A DNA stretch of 64,000 nucleotides from Methylobacter sp. (GCF_030680395.1 NZ_JAUXVR010000021.1:1-64000), one strand, 5' to 3'. Positions 1 through 8,892 are shown, counted from the stretch's first letter. Notes: generated by a model from the sequence alone, not told the origin. A program made the numbers and translations.

Positions 1-34
1 TTTATTCGATCAACGGCTTTTTCCATGCCCCTGC

Positions 35-469
35 GTGGTCGATCTTTATTATCGTCGTTGGGCTATCGAGAACCACTACCGCGACGAAAAAGTCGGTTTC
101 GAGATCGAACGATTTCACAGTAAAACCGTTAATGGCATCCCACAAGAACTGTTTGCCATTCTCATCGTTTGCGTCATCGCCCGCGTCGTGACCGCACTGT
201 CTGTCTCCTCCGAAGCGCTGGAAACCGAACATTGCAACCAAGCTCCGCAACTTAAAAACGCCGCTAAAGCCTTTGCTCGCGAAGCGGCCATTCTGACGGC
301 CATGAATCCGGACCGTGCCTTTGCCAACTTTCAAGAACTATTAGACGATATTCGACGGGTCAAATATTACCAACCCCAGGAGCCTAAGCCCTCAACGCCA
401 CGTATTAATAAAGCCTCAGCTAATAAATGGCAAGGGCGCCGATCTCAAAAAATAACCGTGGAGGCTTAA
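35..469 (+). pseudogene. IS4-family transposase, C-terminal fragment
   Basis: This is the C-terminal end of a DDE transposase of the IS4 family. The segment YYRRWAIENHYRDEK fits the IS4 signature Y-x2-R-x3-E-x6-K exactly, and its Glu is the last catalytic acid. The reading frame is cut by the window edge or by truncation: no start and no first DDE residues are visible. The tail is basic and Ala-rich, as is usual for the family. It abuts a different transposase (IS3-type) on the other strand at about position 480, so the two elements are probably nested or broken. Whether an intact copy continues to the left cannot be seen. Confidence 0.75.
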
Positions 470-482
470 GTCAACAGCATTG

Positions 483-986
483 TCATTCGACCTCTCCCCC
501 CAAGAGCGCCCGGAACTTTTTTTGCAGAACCAACAGCGCTGCGGCTTCTGCTAAGGCCTTGTCTTTGCGCAATAATTCACGCTCAAGGCTTTGTTTTTCC
601 ACTTTCAATGCCCGTAACGCCCGTGCTTCTTCATGCGGGTTTCCTGAATCACCCTGACTACAGAAATCAGTTTTCCACTGTTCCAGTTGATGGGCAAAAA
701 CGCCTCGCTCACGGCACCAGGTATTTAAGTCCTCGCCGAGTAAACCATAGGTTTGCTGCAATGCGGCAAGACGTTCTTCCGGGCTCCAATCCTCGGGACG
801 TTTTGATTTCGGTGGTGCAGGTTTATTGACGTCCTGTTCGCTTTGTTTCATCCAAGTCTTCAAGGTCGTTAAATTGATGTTCAATTCGTCTGTGACAGAC
901 TGTATCGATTGGTTATTGCCACGACTGTAAACTTTTACCAAGGCCTGCTCTTTGAAGCCTGCTGAGTATCTTTTATATTTTTTCAT
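483..986 (-). pseudogene. IS3-like transposase OrfA (orphan)
   Basis: About 167 residues, starting at the MKKYKRYS methionine. The N-terminus is a helix-turn-helix (residues about 5-50, with the SVTDELNINLTTLKTWMKQ region), as in OrfA proteins of IS3-type elements. The C-terminal third is a Lys/Glu/Leu-rich helix resembling the leucine zipper of that family. The last codons end in GAATGA, an overlap typical of a downstream OrfB. However, the expected catalytic rve-domain ORF is missing because IS4-type sequence starts about 15 bp further on. It is therefore an orphan remnant that should be unable to transpose on its own. The exact IS3 subgroup is not certain. Confidence 0.6.
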
Positions 987-1059
987 GCCTAATCTCAAAT
1001 TTTATTTTTTCTTAAAATTTGAGGCGACAACTATTCTGACGCAGGGGGTAACTGAAGGC

Positions 1060-1305
1060 ATTGCTGCAACCGTTCAGCATTGCCCGGTATTACGCCGATG
1101 CCTACGAGCGCCATTTAGACACGGCCACACATCAGGTTGGCAAAAGCAATACCCAAAAGTAGAACGTAAAAGCTTGAATTTACGAACTTTGATCAAGCGG
1201 TTGGCCACGAAGGAAAAACATCTGTTTTTCCAAGTCGACTTTGATGCACGACACCATCATTGGACTGCCCATCAATAAGGTAGAGTTTGGCGTCGACATT
1301 CATGC
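1060..1305 (+). pseudogene. IS1-family transposase remnant, frameshifted
   Basis: Joining reading frames gives the C-terminal half of an IS1 transposase. The pieces are ARYYADAYERHLD, then NTQK / VERKSLNLRTLIKRLA, then MHDTIIGLPINKVEFG. These match the characteristic IS1 blocks NTQ(R/K)IER..LTLRTR.KRLARK and the MHD..IGL.IN..EFG end. At least two frameshifts separate the blocks: one in the AAAA run after NTQ, and one before MHD. No N-terminal zinc-finger half is present. The copy is clearly dead. This is the third different transposase family in the first 1.3 kb. Confidence 0.7.
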
Positions 1306-1726
1306 TAAATTACGTGTTTTACCCACTACCCAGAAGAGGAACAATGCTTTACCAAAGGAAGTAGCTTTTAGAGCATAACCGATGACGAGGTTGGCATGCA
1401 TAAACTCAATCATCGTCCTCGAAAATACTTAATTTCAAAACACCTGATGAGATATTTTTTGCTGAGCGGGAGCAAGATGCCGCAGGATTGCGCTTCGGAG
1501 CTGAATCGGCCATTGATTATAGACATTAAAAACCGTGGCGAAAAATGTTAATATCATGTTGATTAAATTATAATAATTTCCCTGCATGCAGAATATAATC
1601 AATGCAGGTACTTGACACTGTTCCTCACATTATCTTCTGTGTTGTCTCTTCTTTAATAATCTTTTCGGACCTTTTTGGAAGCTTTTATGCTGTATTTTAT
1701 GATTAACGTTTTTATCACTGTGAACT
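1306..1726. other. Intergenic leader upstream of dnaB
   Basis: No coding potential or RNA gene could be recognised in these roughly 420 bases. The part before about 1500 may be further transposon debris. The AT-rich stretch 1550-1720 presumably carries the dnaB promoter, but I could not choose a convincing -35/-10 pair. Confidence 0.4.
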
Positions 1727-3118
1727 ATGTCTGAAAATTATTCGTTTGATCGCGATTATTCGCTGGATTCTTTAAAAATTCCTCCCAATTCTATTCAGGC
1801 AGAACAATCGGTTTTAGGCGGCTTAATGCTGGACAATCAAACCTGGGATTCTGTATCAGACAAGGTGGTGGAGGGTGATTTTTATCGAAGAGATCACCGG
1901 CTGATTTTCAAGACGATTGAGCAACTCGCCGAAAAACAGATTCCTTTTGATGTGATTACCATATCGGAATCGCTGGAAGCGATAGGTGAACTGGAAAATT
2001 CCGGCGGGCTGTCTTATTTAGGCATGCTGGCAAAGGACACGCCTAGCGCGGCGAATATCGTGACTTATGCCAATATTGTCAGAGACCGGTCAGTATTGCG
2101 TCAGTTGATTCATGTCGGTACGGAAATTTCGGATTCCGCATTCAATACAGAAGGTCGTGAGACTGCCGACCTGCTTGAAAATGCCGAACGTCAGGTATTT
2201 AAAATAGCCGAACAAAGGCAGCGTGGGCAGGGTGGTTTTTCAACAATTAAATCCTTGCTGGCACGCGCTGTCGATAAAATTGAAACACTGTTTGAACAAG
2301 AGGGTTCCATTACCGGAGCGGCTACTGGATTTACTGATTTTGATGAGCTGACCTCCGGCCTGCAGCCGGCTGATTTAATTATCGTGGCTGGCCGACCTTC
2401 TATGGGTAAGACCACTATTGCGATGAATATGGCGGAAAATATTGCGATTAAAGGCGATAAACCGGTTGCCGTATTCAGTATGGAAATGCCGGGGGACTCG
2501 TTGGCGATGAGAATGATGTCGTCACTAGGCCGTATCGACCAGCATAAAATAAGAACCGGCAAGCTGGAGGATGATGAATGGCCGCGCTTGACGTCGGCTA
2601 TCAATTTGCTGGCTGAAACCAAATTATTCATCGACGATACCCCGGCATTAACACCGACCGAAGTGCGTTCAAGAGCCCGGCGTTTGGCGCGTGAGCATGG
2701 ACAACTGGGTTTGATTGTTTTGGATTATTTGCAGCTGATGCAATCGCCTTCCAGCGGTGAAAACAGGGTACAGCAGATTTCCGATATTTCCAGAGGCTTA
2801 AAGGCGCTGGCCAAGGAATTGAACGTCCCCGTGGTTGCGTTATCCCAGCTTAATCGTAATCTCGAGCAACGCCCCAATAAACGCCCAATGATGTCCGACT
2901 TGCGCGAATCAGGCGCTATCGAGCAGGACGCCGATTTGATTGTGTTCGTGTATCGGGACGAAGTGTATAACGAGGACAGCCCCGATAAAGGTATCGCCGA
3001 GATCATTATCGGCAAACAGCGTAACGGCCCGCTGGGAACAGTCAGGCTCACCTTTCTCGGGCAATATACCCGTTTTGAAAATTTTGCGGGAAGCTATAAC
3101 AGCGGTGATTATGAATGA
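1727..3118 (+). CDS. dnaB: Replicative DNA helicase DnaB
   Basis: Hexameric 5'-3' helicase that unwinds the replication fork and recruits primase. The 463-residue length is normal. The N-terminal DnaB domain (about 17-120) begins at PPNSIQAEQSVLGGLMLD, a family hallmark. The RecA-like C-terminal domain has the Walker A GRPSMGKTT (about residue 222), the Walker B region LIVLDYLQLM, and the SQLNR motif followed by SDLRESGAIEQDAD. No intein or insertion is seen. The stop overlaps the alr start by 4 bp (ATGA), so the two genes are translationally coupled. In gammaproteobacteria dnaB-alr is a common pair. Confidence 0.97.
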   Translation: MSENYSFDRDYSLDSLKIPPNSIQAEQSVLGGLMLDNQTWDSVSDKVVEGDFYRRDHRLIFKTIEQLAEKQIPFDVITISESLEAIGELENSGGLSYLGMLAKDTPSAANIVTYANIVRDRSVLRQLIHVGTEISDSAFNTEGRETADLLENAERQVFKIAEQRQRGQGGFSTIKSLLARAVDKIETLFEQEGSITGAATGFTDFDELTSGLQPADLIIVAGRPSMGKTTIAMNMAENIAIKGDKPVAVFSMEMPGDSLAMRMMSSLGRIDQHKIRTGKLEDDEWPRLTSAINLLAETKLFIDDTPALTPTEVRSRARRLAREHGQLGLIVLDYLQLMQSPSSGENRVQQISDISRGLKALAKELNVPVVALSQLNRNLEQRPNKRPMMSDLRESGAIEQDADLIVFVYRDEVYNEDSPDKGIAEIIIGKQRNGPLGTVRLTFLGQYTRFENFAGSYNSGDYE

Positions 3119-4203
3119 CCCCGGCAGCCTATGCGATACTTAATCTGGATGCGGTTCAGCATAACTTGTCCAAAGTACGCAGCTGTGCGCCGGATGCCAA
3201 GGTTATGGCGGTCATCAAGGCCAACGGTTACGGACATGGCTTGCTGCGTATTGCTGTAGCTTTACAACATGTTGATGCCTTTGCTGTAGCCAGAGTTGAT
3301 GAAGGCATTCGATTGCGTAAGGCAGGATTCAAAAACAGGATTGCTGTTTTAGAAGGATTTACCTGTGCCGAAGAATTGGATGAGTTGTTACATTATCAAT
3401 TGGATGCAGTGGTGCACTCATTAACCCAGCTGGAAATTTTTGAAGCGGAAGTAAAATCAGGGGCTTGTGCGGTCTGGTTAAAGCTCGATTCCGGTATGAA
3501 CAGGCTGGGGTTCAAAGCAAAAGAGTTTGATGCTGCCTATCAGCGGTTGAGCCAGTGTGCCCTGATAAAACAGCCGATCAATCTGATGACGCATTTTGCC
3601 TGTGCCGACGATTTCAATGACGACAGAACGCCAAAGCAAATCCGCCTATTCAATAAAACGGTTGCCGGTTATTCCGGTGAGCGTAGCATGGCTAATTCGG
3701 CGGGTATATTGGGCTGGGAGCAATCCTTAAGCGATTGGGTACGTCCTGGTATTATGTTGTACGGCATATCGCCCTTTCCGGATTCAGTAGGCTGGCAATT
3801 GGGGCTAAGGCCGGTTATGGAACTGCATTCGCGGTTAATTTCGGTCAAGCAAATTGAGGTAGGAGATACAGTCGGTTACGGCGGAGGCTGGACATGTGAA
3901 GTGCCTACAACATTGGGTATCGTGGCCATAGGCTATGGTGATGGTTATCCCCGTTACGCCAAAGATGGAACGCCTGTCTTGGTAAATGGCCAGCGCGTTC
4001 CGCTTATAGGCAGAGTTTCAATGGACATGATTACAGTGGACTTGAAAACTCAAGCCCACGCAAAGCCCGGCGATCCGGTAACATTGTGGGGCGAAGATCT
4101 GCCGGTTGAAGAAGTTGCACATTGGGCCGATACTATACCTTATACGCTGGTATGCGGTGTGACCCAGCGGGTTCAGTTGGTTGAAAAGACATTGAGAACC
4201 TAA
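3115..4203 (+). CDS. alr: Alanine racemase
   Basis: PLP-dependent racemase making D-alanine for peptidoglycan. The 362-residue length is normal. The PLP-binding lysine lies in AVIKANGYGHG (about residues 32-42). The catalytic tyrosine lies in DTVGYGGGWT, near residue 255. RVSMDMITVDL is the C-terminal domain motif contacting the substrate carboxylate. It overlaps dnaB by 4 bp and probably shares its transcript. Known relatives include the inducible catabolic dadX; pairing with dnaB favours the biosynthetic Alr. Confidence 0.96.
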   Translation: MTPAAYAILNLDAVQHNLSKVRSCAPDAKVMAVIKANGYGHGLLRIAVALQHVDAFAVARVDEGIRLRKAGFKNRIAVLEGFTCAEELDELLHYQLDAVVHSLTQLEIFEAEVKSGACAVWLKLDSGMNRLGFKAKEFDAAYQRLSQCALIKQPINLMTHFACADDFNDDRTPKQIRLFNKTVAGYSGERSMANSAGILGWEQSLSDWVRPGIMLYGISPFPDSVGWQLGLRPVMELHSRLISVKQIEVGDTVGYGGGWTCEVPTTLGIVAIGYGDGYPRYAKDGTPVLVNGQRVPLIGRVSMDMITVDLKTQAHAKPGDPVTLWGEDLPVEEVAHWADTIPYTLVCGVTQRVQLVEKTLRT

Positions 4204-4223
4204 TTAGATAGTGTTGTAAATCA

Positions 4224-4505
4224 TAAAACGACATTGATCTTTATATCGACCGAAAATTCAGGATCACCGCTGAACTGGTTGATGCAAGCTGCATTTTTTG
4301 CTTGAACTGCATAAATAAAGTAGGCCGGCAGGAAATAGATGCAGTGATACGAAGGGCTGAATTTAAAGAAGAGTTGCTGATCTCTTCGGAGTCGCGTGCG
4401 AAACGGGAGTGCGGCTATTATGAATGTTCTTATCATACGGCACTTGATATATGTAAGCGTCATACGGACCCGCTTGACTTGCACGATGACCAGTTTACAC
4501 GCTAG
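4224..4505 (+). pseudogene. MntA-like nucleotidyltransferase remnant
   Basis: An open frame with no start begins at NDIDLYID, which resembles the GGDIDLY block of minimal nucleotidyltransferases (MntA antitoxin family). It continues through VGRQEIDAVIRR, like the (L)GxQxIDxVxRR strand that carries the third acidic residue in those proteins. The N-terminal GSR.. segment is missing. The frame runs into the end of the MITE at 4502. A decayed HepT-like frame follows on the other side of the MITE, which supports the reading. The assignment rests on short motifs only. Confidence 0.5.
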
Positions 4506-4653
4506 TACTCAGTCAATTCTATTTTGACGGGTAAAAGTAAATCCGTTCGTCCTGAACCTGTCAAAGCCTGTCATGAGCTTGTCGAATGAGATGAGCGGAT
4601 TTACACCGAGCTAAACAATTTTTACATAACATAACAGGACTGACTGAGTACGA
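4502..4653 (+). mobile_element. 150-bp MITE-like element, copy 1
   Basis: Non-coding element with terminal inverted repeats of about 24 bp: the left end reads CTAGTACTCAGTCA and the right end TGACTGAGTACGAG. A second copy lies in inverted orientation at 24474-24627 and matches along its whole length with few differences. The interior holds a smaller palindromic segment around CTGTCATGAGCTTGTCGAATGAG. No transposase gene with these ends is in the window, so it would be moved in trans. A TA target duplication is suggested by copy 2 (TA on both sides); here the right TA reads GA. Confidence 0.8.
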
Positions 4654-4670
4654 GGTTTCCACTTTCCACA

Positions 4671-4916
4671 AGTGCAATGCGAAAACTGAATGATATGGAA
4701 TTGGCTGTTTTAGATCAGTTTTCGACACGATTTTCAAAACTGCAAGATGCTACGGGAAATGCGTAATGAATTTTCAACGATTACCCTGATGATCCTATAC
4801 AGTCTGCGATTCTTAACAAAGCTTATAATTTAATCAGCGGTTTGCTTTCGACGCTAAATCGAATCGAACCATTTGCGGCAAATTATCTTAACAGTAACGC
4901 TGGGCAGGGTTTGTAA
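4671..4916 (+). pseudogene. HepT-like toxin remnant
   Basis: Two frames together resemble a HepT/HI0074-type substrate-binding protein, the usual partner of MntA. The first is RKLNDMELAVLDQFSTRFSK, then LQDATG. The second is MRNEFS followed, after a one-base shift, by DYPDDPIQSAILNKAYNLI and a helical tail ending at the TAA at 4914-4916. R-N-x-(F)-x-H-x-Y is the HEPN catalytic pattern. Here the His position falls exactly at the frameshift, and about 60 internal residues are deleted. It is non-functional. The family call is by motif memory and needs a profile search. Confidence 0.5.
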
Positions 4917-4962
4917 CTCCGGCCGGTACCAAAACATAACTTAATTTTTCAGGGATACAATA

Positions 4963-5355
4963 ATGACCAGCGATGCAAATCAAATGCTACTCGAAGACGT
5001 AGCGACACAAATTCAGCAGGCTTTATTGCTGGCAGAACAAGGCAACCTGATAGAGTCAGAAGCGCTTTATCATAAAGCTCTGGAACAAAAACCGAACCAT
5101 CCCCAGGCTTTATATGGTTTGGCGCAACTGGCGGGCGCAATCGACGATCAGGAAGTTAAGGGAATCCTTTTAAGTCAGGCTATTGAACAACTGACGGATA
5201 AAGCCAGTCCAGATCAACAAAGCTTGGCTGCTATATGGCTAACAGAGCTCGCCGAAGTATTCTTTAAGCTTAATCGGCCAACGGATGCGATGGATAGTCT
5301 GAAGCAATGTGAAAAATTGATCAGAGACAATCTGGCGGTTCCACCGAAGTGTTAA
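4963..5355 (+). CDS. Small TPR-like protein, function unknown
   Basis: 130 residues and entirely helical in appearance. Residues about 15-50 form one clear tetratricopeptide repeat (ALLLAEQGNLIESEALYHKA, then LEQKPNHPQALYGLAQL). A second, weaker repeat spans about 85-120 (LAEVFFKLNRPTDAMDSLKQC). No signal peptide or membrane segment is present, so it is probably a cytoplasmic adaptor. It stands alone between the decayed toxin-antitoxin debris and the convergent fliT, so a flagellar role cannot be inferred from operon structure. The start is the first ATG in frame; an AGGGA lies about 10 bases upstream. Confidence 0.75.
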   Translation: MTSDANQMLLEDVATQIQQALLLAEQGNLIESEALYHKALEQKPNHPQALYGLAQLAGAIDDQEVKGILLSQAIEQLTDKASPDQQSLAAIWLTELAEVFFKLNRPTDAMDSLKQCEKLIRDNLAVPPKC

Positions 5356-5649
5356 ATATCAGAAAACTAAAATTATAAATATTTAGTAAGTGAGCGCGAA
5401 GCTGGACAGGGTTGGCAACTCCGTTCCTGACGTTTTCGCGCTCCTTGGAAGGATCGAGATTTTGAACCTCGCTCCAGACATTTCTAATACTGCTGACAAG
5501 CTCTGTATGATGGCGTAATTAAAACTCTACGAATGGGGTAAATATCCCGTCCGGCCTTGAACAATTGTTATTACAAAGATGCTTAATAAATGAGCGCTTC
5601 AGTATTCATTAAGAGGAGCAGCACTCTGAATAGTTACAAAACTAACTGC
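5356..5649. other. Intergenic between convergent TPR gene and fliT
   Basis: No gene is supported here. A partly palindromic stretch around 5391-5443 (GAGCGCGAAGC ... GTTTTCGCGCTC) could be a decayed repeat or a weak terminator. Confidence 0.4.
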
Positions 5650-5991
5650 TTAAAATAACTCATCAGCCGCTTTCCGGTATGCTTTGTTGCCTTCATGAGC
5701 ATGTTTCAAGTGGCGCAACTCCTCGGCAGCCTGGTCGCGCTGTTGAGTAATCAAATCACTAATAGCCTTGTCAATTAGCTGGATTTCTTCGATCGGACCG
5801 ACCAGACTTAACTTTGTCGATTCATCCATAGTCTGGTTGTCGAAAATCGTTTCCAGCATAATCCTACGCCGCTGCTCTAGTGACTCAAACTCATCCCAAT
5901 CATCCGCCGTGGCTGCAGCTAACATGGCCTGAGTTACATCGAGCAATTGCTCCCCCTTAGCGTATATATTCAATATCGATTCGTCTTCCAT
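5650..5991 (-). CDS. fliT: FliT-like flagellar export chaperone
   Basis: 113 residues, predicted fully helical, with high Glu/Gln content (LLDVTQAMLAAATADDWDEFESLEQRRR). This is the size and pattern of FliT-type proteins, which hold the filament cap FliD before export and, in enterics, also bind FlhDC. It lies 32 bp downstream of fliD on the same strand, the usual fliD-fliT arrangement. The sequence family diverges quickly, so position carries much of the weight. Confidence 0.7.
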   Translation of the reverse strand: MEDESILNIYAKGEQLLDVTQAMLAAATADDWDEFESLEQRRRIMLETIFDNQTMDESTKLSLVGPIEEIQLIDKAISDLITQQRDQAAEELRHLKHAHEGNKAYRKAADELF

Positions 5992-6023
5992 AAACGTCCG
6001 TTAACTACAAATCATCAGTTATT

Positions 6024-8030
6024 TCAATAAGTACTAGTTTTAGGGGCAAATTGTTGCGTCAAATAGCTGGCGGTGGACTGCATTCGTCCAAGCATAGCAT
6101 CCATCCGGTTAAAACGTTTATACAGACGCTCTTCGAGCGAACTCATCCGGTCAGCAAGCTCAGTGCGTTGCTTGGTGATTTGATCTATATTTTTTTGCAA
6201 GCCGTTGGTGCGGTTAGTAAAGGTACCTGTTTTACTGAGCGCACCTGTCATGACCTTGTCCAACCGCTCGATTAAACCGCGTGAAAAATCAATCGTACCC
6301 TTGGAGCCCGTAGTAGTGCCCTCGATTAACAGCTTTAACCCTGTCGAGTTGCCTGCGGTTGAGGTCAATATCTGGCCTTTGCCGGTGGCGGCCAGTCCTC
6401 CTATAGTGCCGGTGATATCGAAACCGGCAGTGCCCGTAGAGACGCTTAAGCCCAGCGTATTAGTGGTGTTCGCGGTGATCTGCAGCTGAGAAGACGCGCC
6501 GTAGCTTTTGGACGTGAAAATCATGCGGTTATTGTCGGTATCATAAGCAACACCAACGGACAGCCCCTTGGCCTTTAATGCACTGTCACCGTTGATGCGG
6601 GATTGTATTTCCGTCGCTAATTCTGCATAGCTGGCGTATGTTTTTTGGGTCAAGGCGATAGAGCCCGATTGAGTGCCATCCACCTTAATAGAGAACGTGT
6701 CATTTCCGGCGCCTATCGTCAAAGAAGAAGGTGCTGCACCGTTCAACACGCCTTGAGTAGCGATTTGCGTGATGTCGACCGCATATTGGCCGGCCTTGGT
6801 GTCGGCTGTATTCGATAAAAACAACACATTGGAATTAGAAGGGTTTCCAAACGCCGCAAACACCCCGGTCACACCCGGGCGGTTCGAGGCCAGTTGGCTA
6901 TTTAGCCGGGTACTGTCCAGAGCCAGCGTACCGTCTCTTTGCGTGCTGATGCCAATGTCGGCCAACGATTTGGCAGAACCGTTCAGGCCGCTGATCATGT
7001 TGCCCAATTCGTATCGTAGCGATGCCATGGCGCTGCCCAAGGTAGGGTCGCCTTGCAATAGCCCGCCTTTTCTCGTTGTCGTATTGTAAGTGGTCAGGGG
7101 AGTTACGGTGCTCACCAAGTCATTAAAGCCTTTGACGAAGCTATTGACAGCCGTGACAATATCATCGTTATTCTGGCTGGTGCTCACGGTAACAATCTTG
7201 CCGGGCTGGGCCTGCAAAAGATTAAGCTTGAGTCCTTTTAATGCGGTGTCAACGGTATTGGATGAACTTGTTATATCCAGTCCGTTAATAGCAAGTATGG
7301 CATCCTGAGCCGCCTGGGGTTGTACCATATTGGCGGCGGCTGCGTTATACGCAAGTTTCGAGAGGCCGGCATTATCGGTATTGCTGGTATCGGCATCGTT
7401 AGTGACACTGATTTCCATGCTGCTGTTTTGGCCGGTCTTGGTCGAACTTAAAACCAGGCGCGAGCCGCTATTGTCAGTGACAACCGAAGCCGTTATTCCC
7501 GCTTTAGCCTGATTAATAGCCAGGCTTAACCCGGCCAACGTGTTGTTGCTGGAATCTACAGTCAGCGATAGCGTGCCTTGATTGCCGTCTTGAGTAAAGC
7601 CGGTAGGGTTATTGTCTATATCGTAAGCAGTAGTGCCGAATTTAATGGTTAGCGTACCGGTGCCCACCGTTGATGTGGCGGAACTAAAAGACGAAGAAGC
7701 CAAAGTCTGGCTTTTAGCCAGCTGTTTGACTTCCAAGTTGTAGCTGGCCACGTCTGCATTGCTTCCGGCTGAGGTGGTTATGATCGCCGTATCGCTTGAG
7801 GTGGCGGAGATTTTTTGAAAGGCGCTGGCGTATTTTAGGCCGGACAGGCTGGTCTGAAAACTTGACATCGCACTTTTAAGGCTGCCGTATGAGGAAATCT
7901 GAGCCGTAAGTGTCGCTTCCTGTTTGTCCAGCCGCTTAGTGACCGGGACCTGTTCCGCTGAGACCAGACTGGATACCAAGCTTTTAATATCTATGCCGGA
8001 GCCTAGACCTGTTGATGTGATGCCTGCCAT
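6024..8030 (-). CDS. fliD: Flagellar filament cap protein FliD (HAP2)
   Basis: FliD caps the filament tip and folds incoming flagellin. The conserved N-terminus is MAGITSTGLGSGIDIKSLVSSLV. The C-terminal D0/D1 heptads end in SSLEERLYKRFNRMDAMLGRMQSTASYLTQQF, both hallmarks of the family. At 668 residues it is longer than the 450-500 common in enterics. The middle (about 400-560) has flagellin-IN-like beta modules such as DTFSIKVDGTQSGSIALTQ followed by YASYAELATEIQ. I chose the ATG at 8030 because GTGGAGG, which could be read as an upstream GTG start, gives a GGAGG ribosome site 8 bases before it. A sigma-28-like promoter lies at 8068-8094. Confidence 0.93.
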   Translation of the reverse strand: MAGITSTGLGSGIDIKSLVSSLVSAEQVPVTKRLDKQEATLTAQISSYGSLKSAMSSFQTSLSGLKYASAFQKISATSSDTAIITTSAGSNADVASYNLEVKQLAKSQTLASSSFSSATSTVGTGTLTIKFGTTAYDIDNNPTGFTQDGNQGTLSLTVDSSNNTLAGLSLAINQAKAGITASVVTDNSGSRLVLSSTKTGQNSSMEISVTNDADTSNTDNAGLSKLAYNAAAANMVQPQAAQDAILAINGLDITSSSNTVDTALKGLKLNLLQAQPGKIVTVSTSQNNDDIVTAVNSFVKGFNDLVSTVTPLTTYNTTTRKGGLLQGDPTLGSAMASLRYELGNMISGLNGSAKSLADIGISTQRDGTLALDSTRLNSQLASNRPGVTGVFAAFGNPSNSNVLFLSNTADTKAGQYAVDITQIATQGVLNGAAPSSLTIGAGNDTFSIKVDGTQSGSIALTQKTYASYAELATEIQSRINGDSALKAKGLSVGVAYDTDNNRMIFTSKSYGASSQLQITANTTNTLGLSVSTGTAGFDITGTIGGLAATGKGQILTSTAGNSTGLKLLIEGTTTGSKGTIDFSRGLIERLDKVMTGALSKTGTFTNRTNGLQKNIDQITKQRTELADRMSSLEERLYKRFNRMDAMLGRMQSTASYLTQQFAPKTSTY

Positions 8031-8067
8031 TGTTCGATCCTCCACCTATAAGTAACGGGTAATAAAT

Positions 8068-8094
8068 TTATCGTTATACACAACGATAGATTTA
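8068..8094 (-). promoter_or_regulatory. Sigma-28 (FliA)-like promoter of fliD
   Basis: Read on the minus strand: TAAA, 15 bases, then AACGATAA. This matches TAAA-N15-GCCGATAA in the whole -35 core and in 6 of 8 positions of the -10. It lies about 38 bases upstream of the fliD ATG. Confidence 0.6.
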
Positions 8095-8138
8095 GTTTAT
8101 GAGATTAATGATAGCTGCGATAAAAATAAATATCACCT

Positions 8139-8200
8139 GTAGGAGCGGCTTTAGCCGCGATAAATAATCAGCCCCAATCGCGGCTAAAGCCGCTCCTACA
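8139..8200. repeat. REP pair (BIME-like) 3' of RAYT gene
   Basis: GTAGGAGCGGCTTTAGCCGCGA followed, after a short spacer, by its inverted copy TCGCGGCTAAAGCCGCTCCTAC. Each unit is itself an imperfect hairpin (GCGGCTTTAGCCGC). The RAYT stop codon is formed by the outer TAG of this repeat. Confidence 0.9.
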
Positions 8201-8684
8201 ACCAGACTGCATCCCACAACGGATAATCGCCTATTTTATCCACTAAACCCGCTCTTAATGGATTTGCTACAATATAATGTGCAAGTTGTTGCAGGTCTTC
8301 TTCTTTGCGTACAGCATGATCGTGATAACCTTCTTGCCACAACACTTGATTTGAACCTACATCGCCCCGATTACGGCGAATTTTTTGTATTTGATACGCC
8401 GAACAACCTTTAACGCTTTGCATTACTCTTGCCAGATTCCAATCATTTTGTAAACTAAACAGCCAATGCAAATGATCGGGCATGACCACAAAAGCCAAAC
8501 TGTTAACATGTTGCTGCAACTGTTGATGACGCATTGCCTGCACAACAAGCCTTCCTAAGCCAAAGTCGGCAAAGACCTCTTGGCGTTGGCAGGTCACAGT
8601 TGTAATCAAATAAACCCGGTTATTCTCAGAATGCCGGCCTTGTCTCAAGCTCTTTCCATGGGGCTTAATCGTATTGATCGTCAT
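8196..8684 (-). CDS. REP-associated tyrosine transposase (RAYT)
   Basis: A 162-residue single-strand HUH endonuclease of the Y1/IS200-like family that acts on REP palindromes. The HUH motif lies in FVVMPDHLHWLF. The C-terminal helix YIVANPLRAGLV carries the presumed catalytic Tyr, and WQEGYHDHAVR is a typical RAYT block. Frames upstream of the ATG at 8684 translate the REP itself (IAAKAAPT), so that extension is an artefact of the repeat; an ATG at 8690 is an alternative. The gene is flanked by REP pairs on both sides, the known architecture for domesticated RAYTs. It sits between fliD and flaG. Confidence 0.92.
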   Translation of the reverse strand: MTINTIKPHGKSLRQGRHSENNRVYLITTVTCQRQEVFADFGLGRLVVQAMRHQQLQQHVNSLAFVVMPDHLHWLFSLQNDWNLARVMQSVKGCSAYQIQKIRRNRGDVGSNQVLWQEGYHDHAVRKEEDLQQLAHYIVANPLRAGLVDKIGDYPLWDAVWL

Positions 8685-8706
8685 ACCCATTATAACAATA
8701 ACCTCA

Positions 8707-8887
8707 GTAGGAGCGGCTTTAGCCGCGATCAGCAATTCTCATCATGAGCATTTTGTGAAAAGTTTTTCACTAGAACCTTTTTAAATAGGTTCTTAGACCT
8801 TGTGCTCCAATCGTCTTTCAAAATGAGAATTACTGAGCCGCGGTAACATTAGTCGCTATAATCTTTCGCGGCTAAAGCCGCTCCTAC
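8707..8887. repeat. Widely spaced inverted REP pair 5' of RAYT gene
   Basis: One REP unit at 8707-8730 and its inverted copy at 8866-8887 enclose about 135 bases. The spacer includes a partial palindrome (TCTCATCATGAGC; TTCTCAT ... ATGAGAAT). Together with the pair at 8139 these bracket the transposase. Confidence 0.85.
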
Positions 8888-8892
8888 TATAA

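Noticed and set aside
4221-4484. Minus-strand 87-residue frame.
   Set aside because: No conserved motif; the plus strand of the same stretch carries the nucleotidyltransferase-like remnant.
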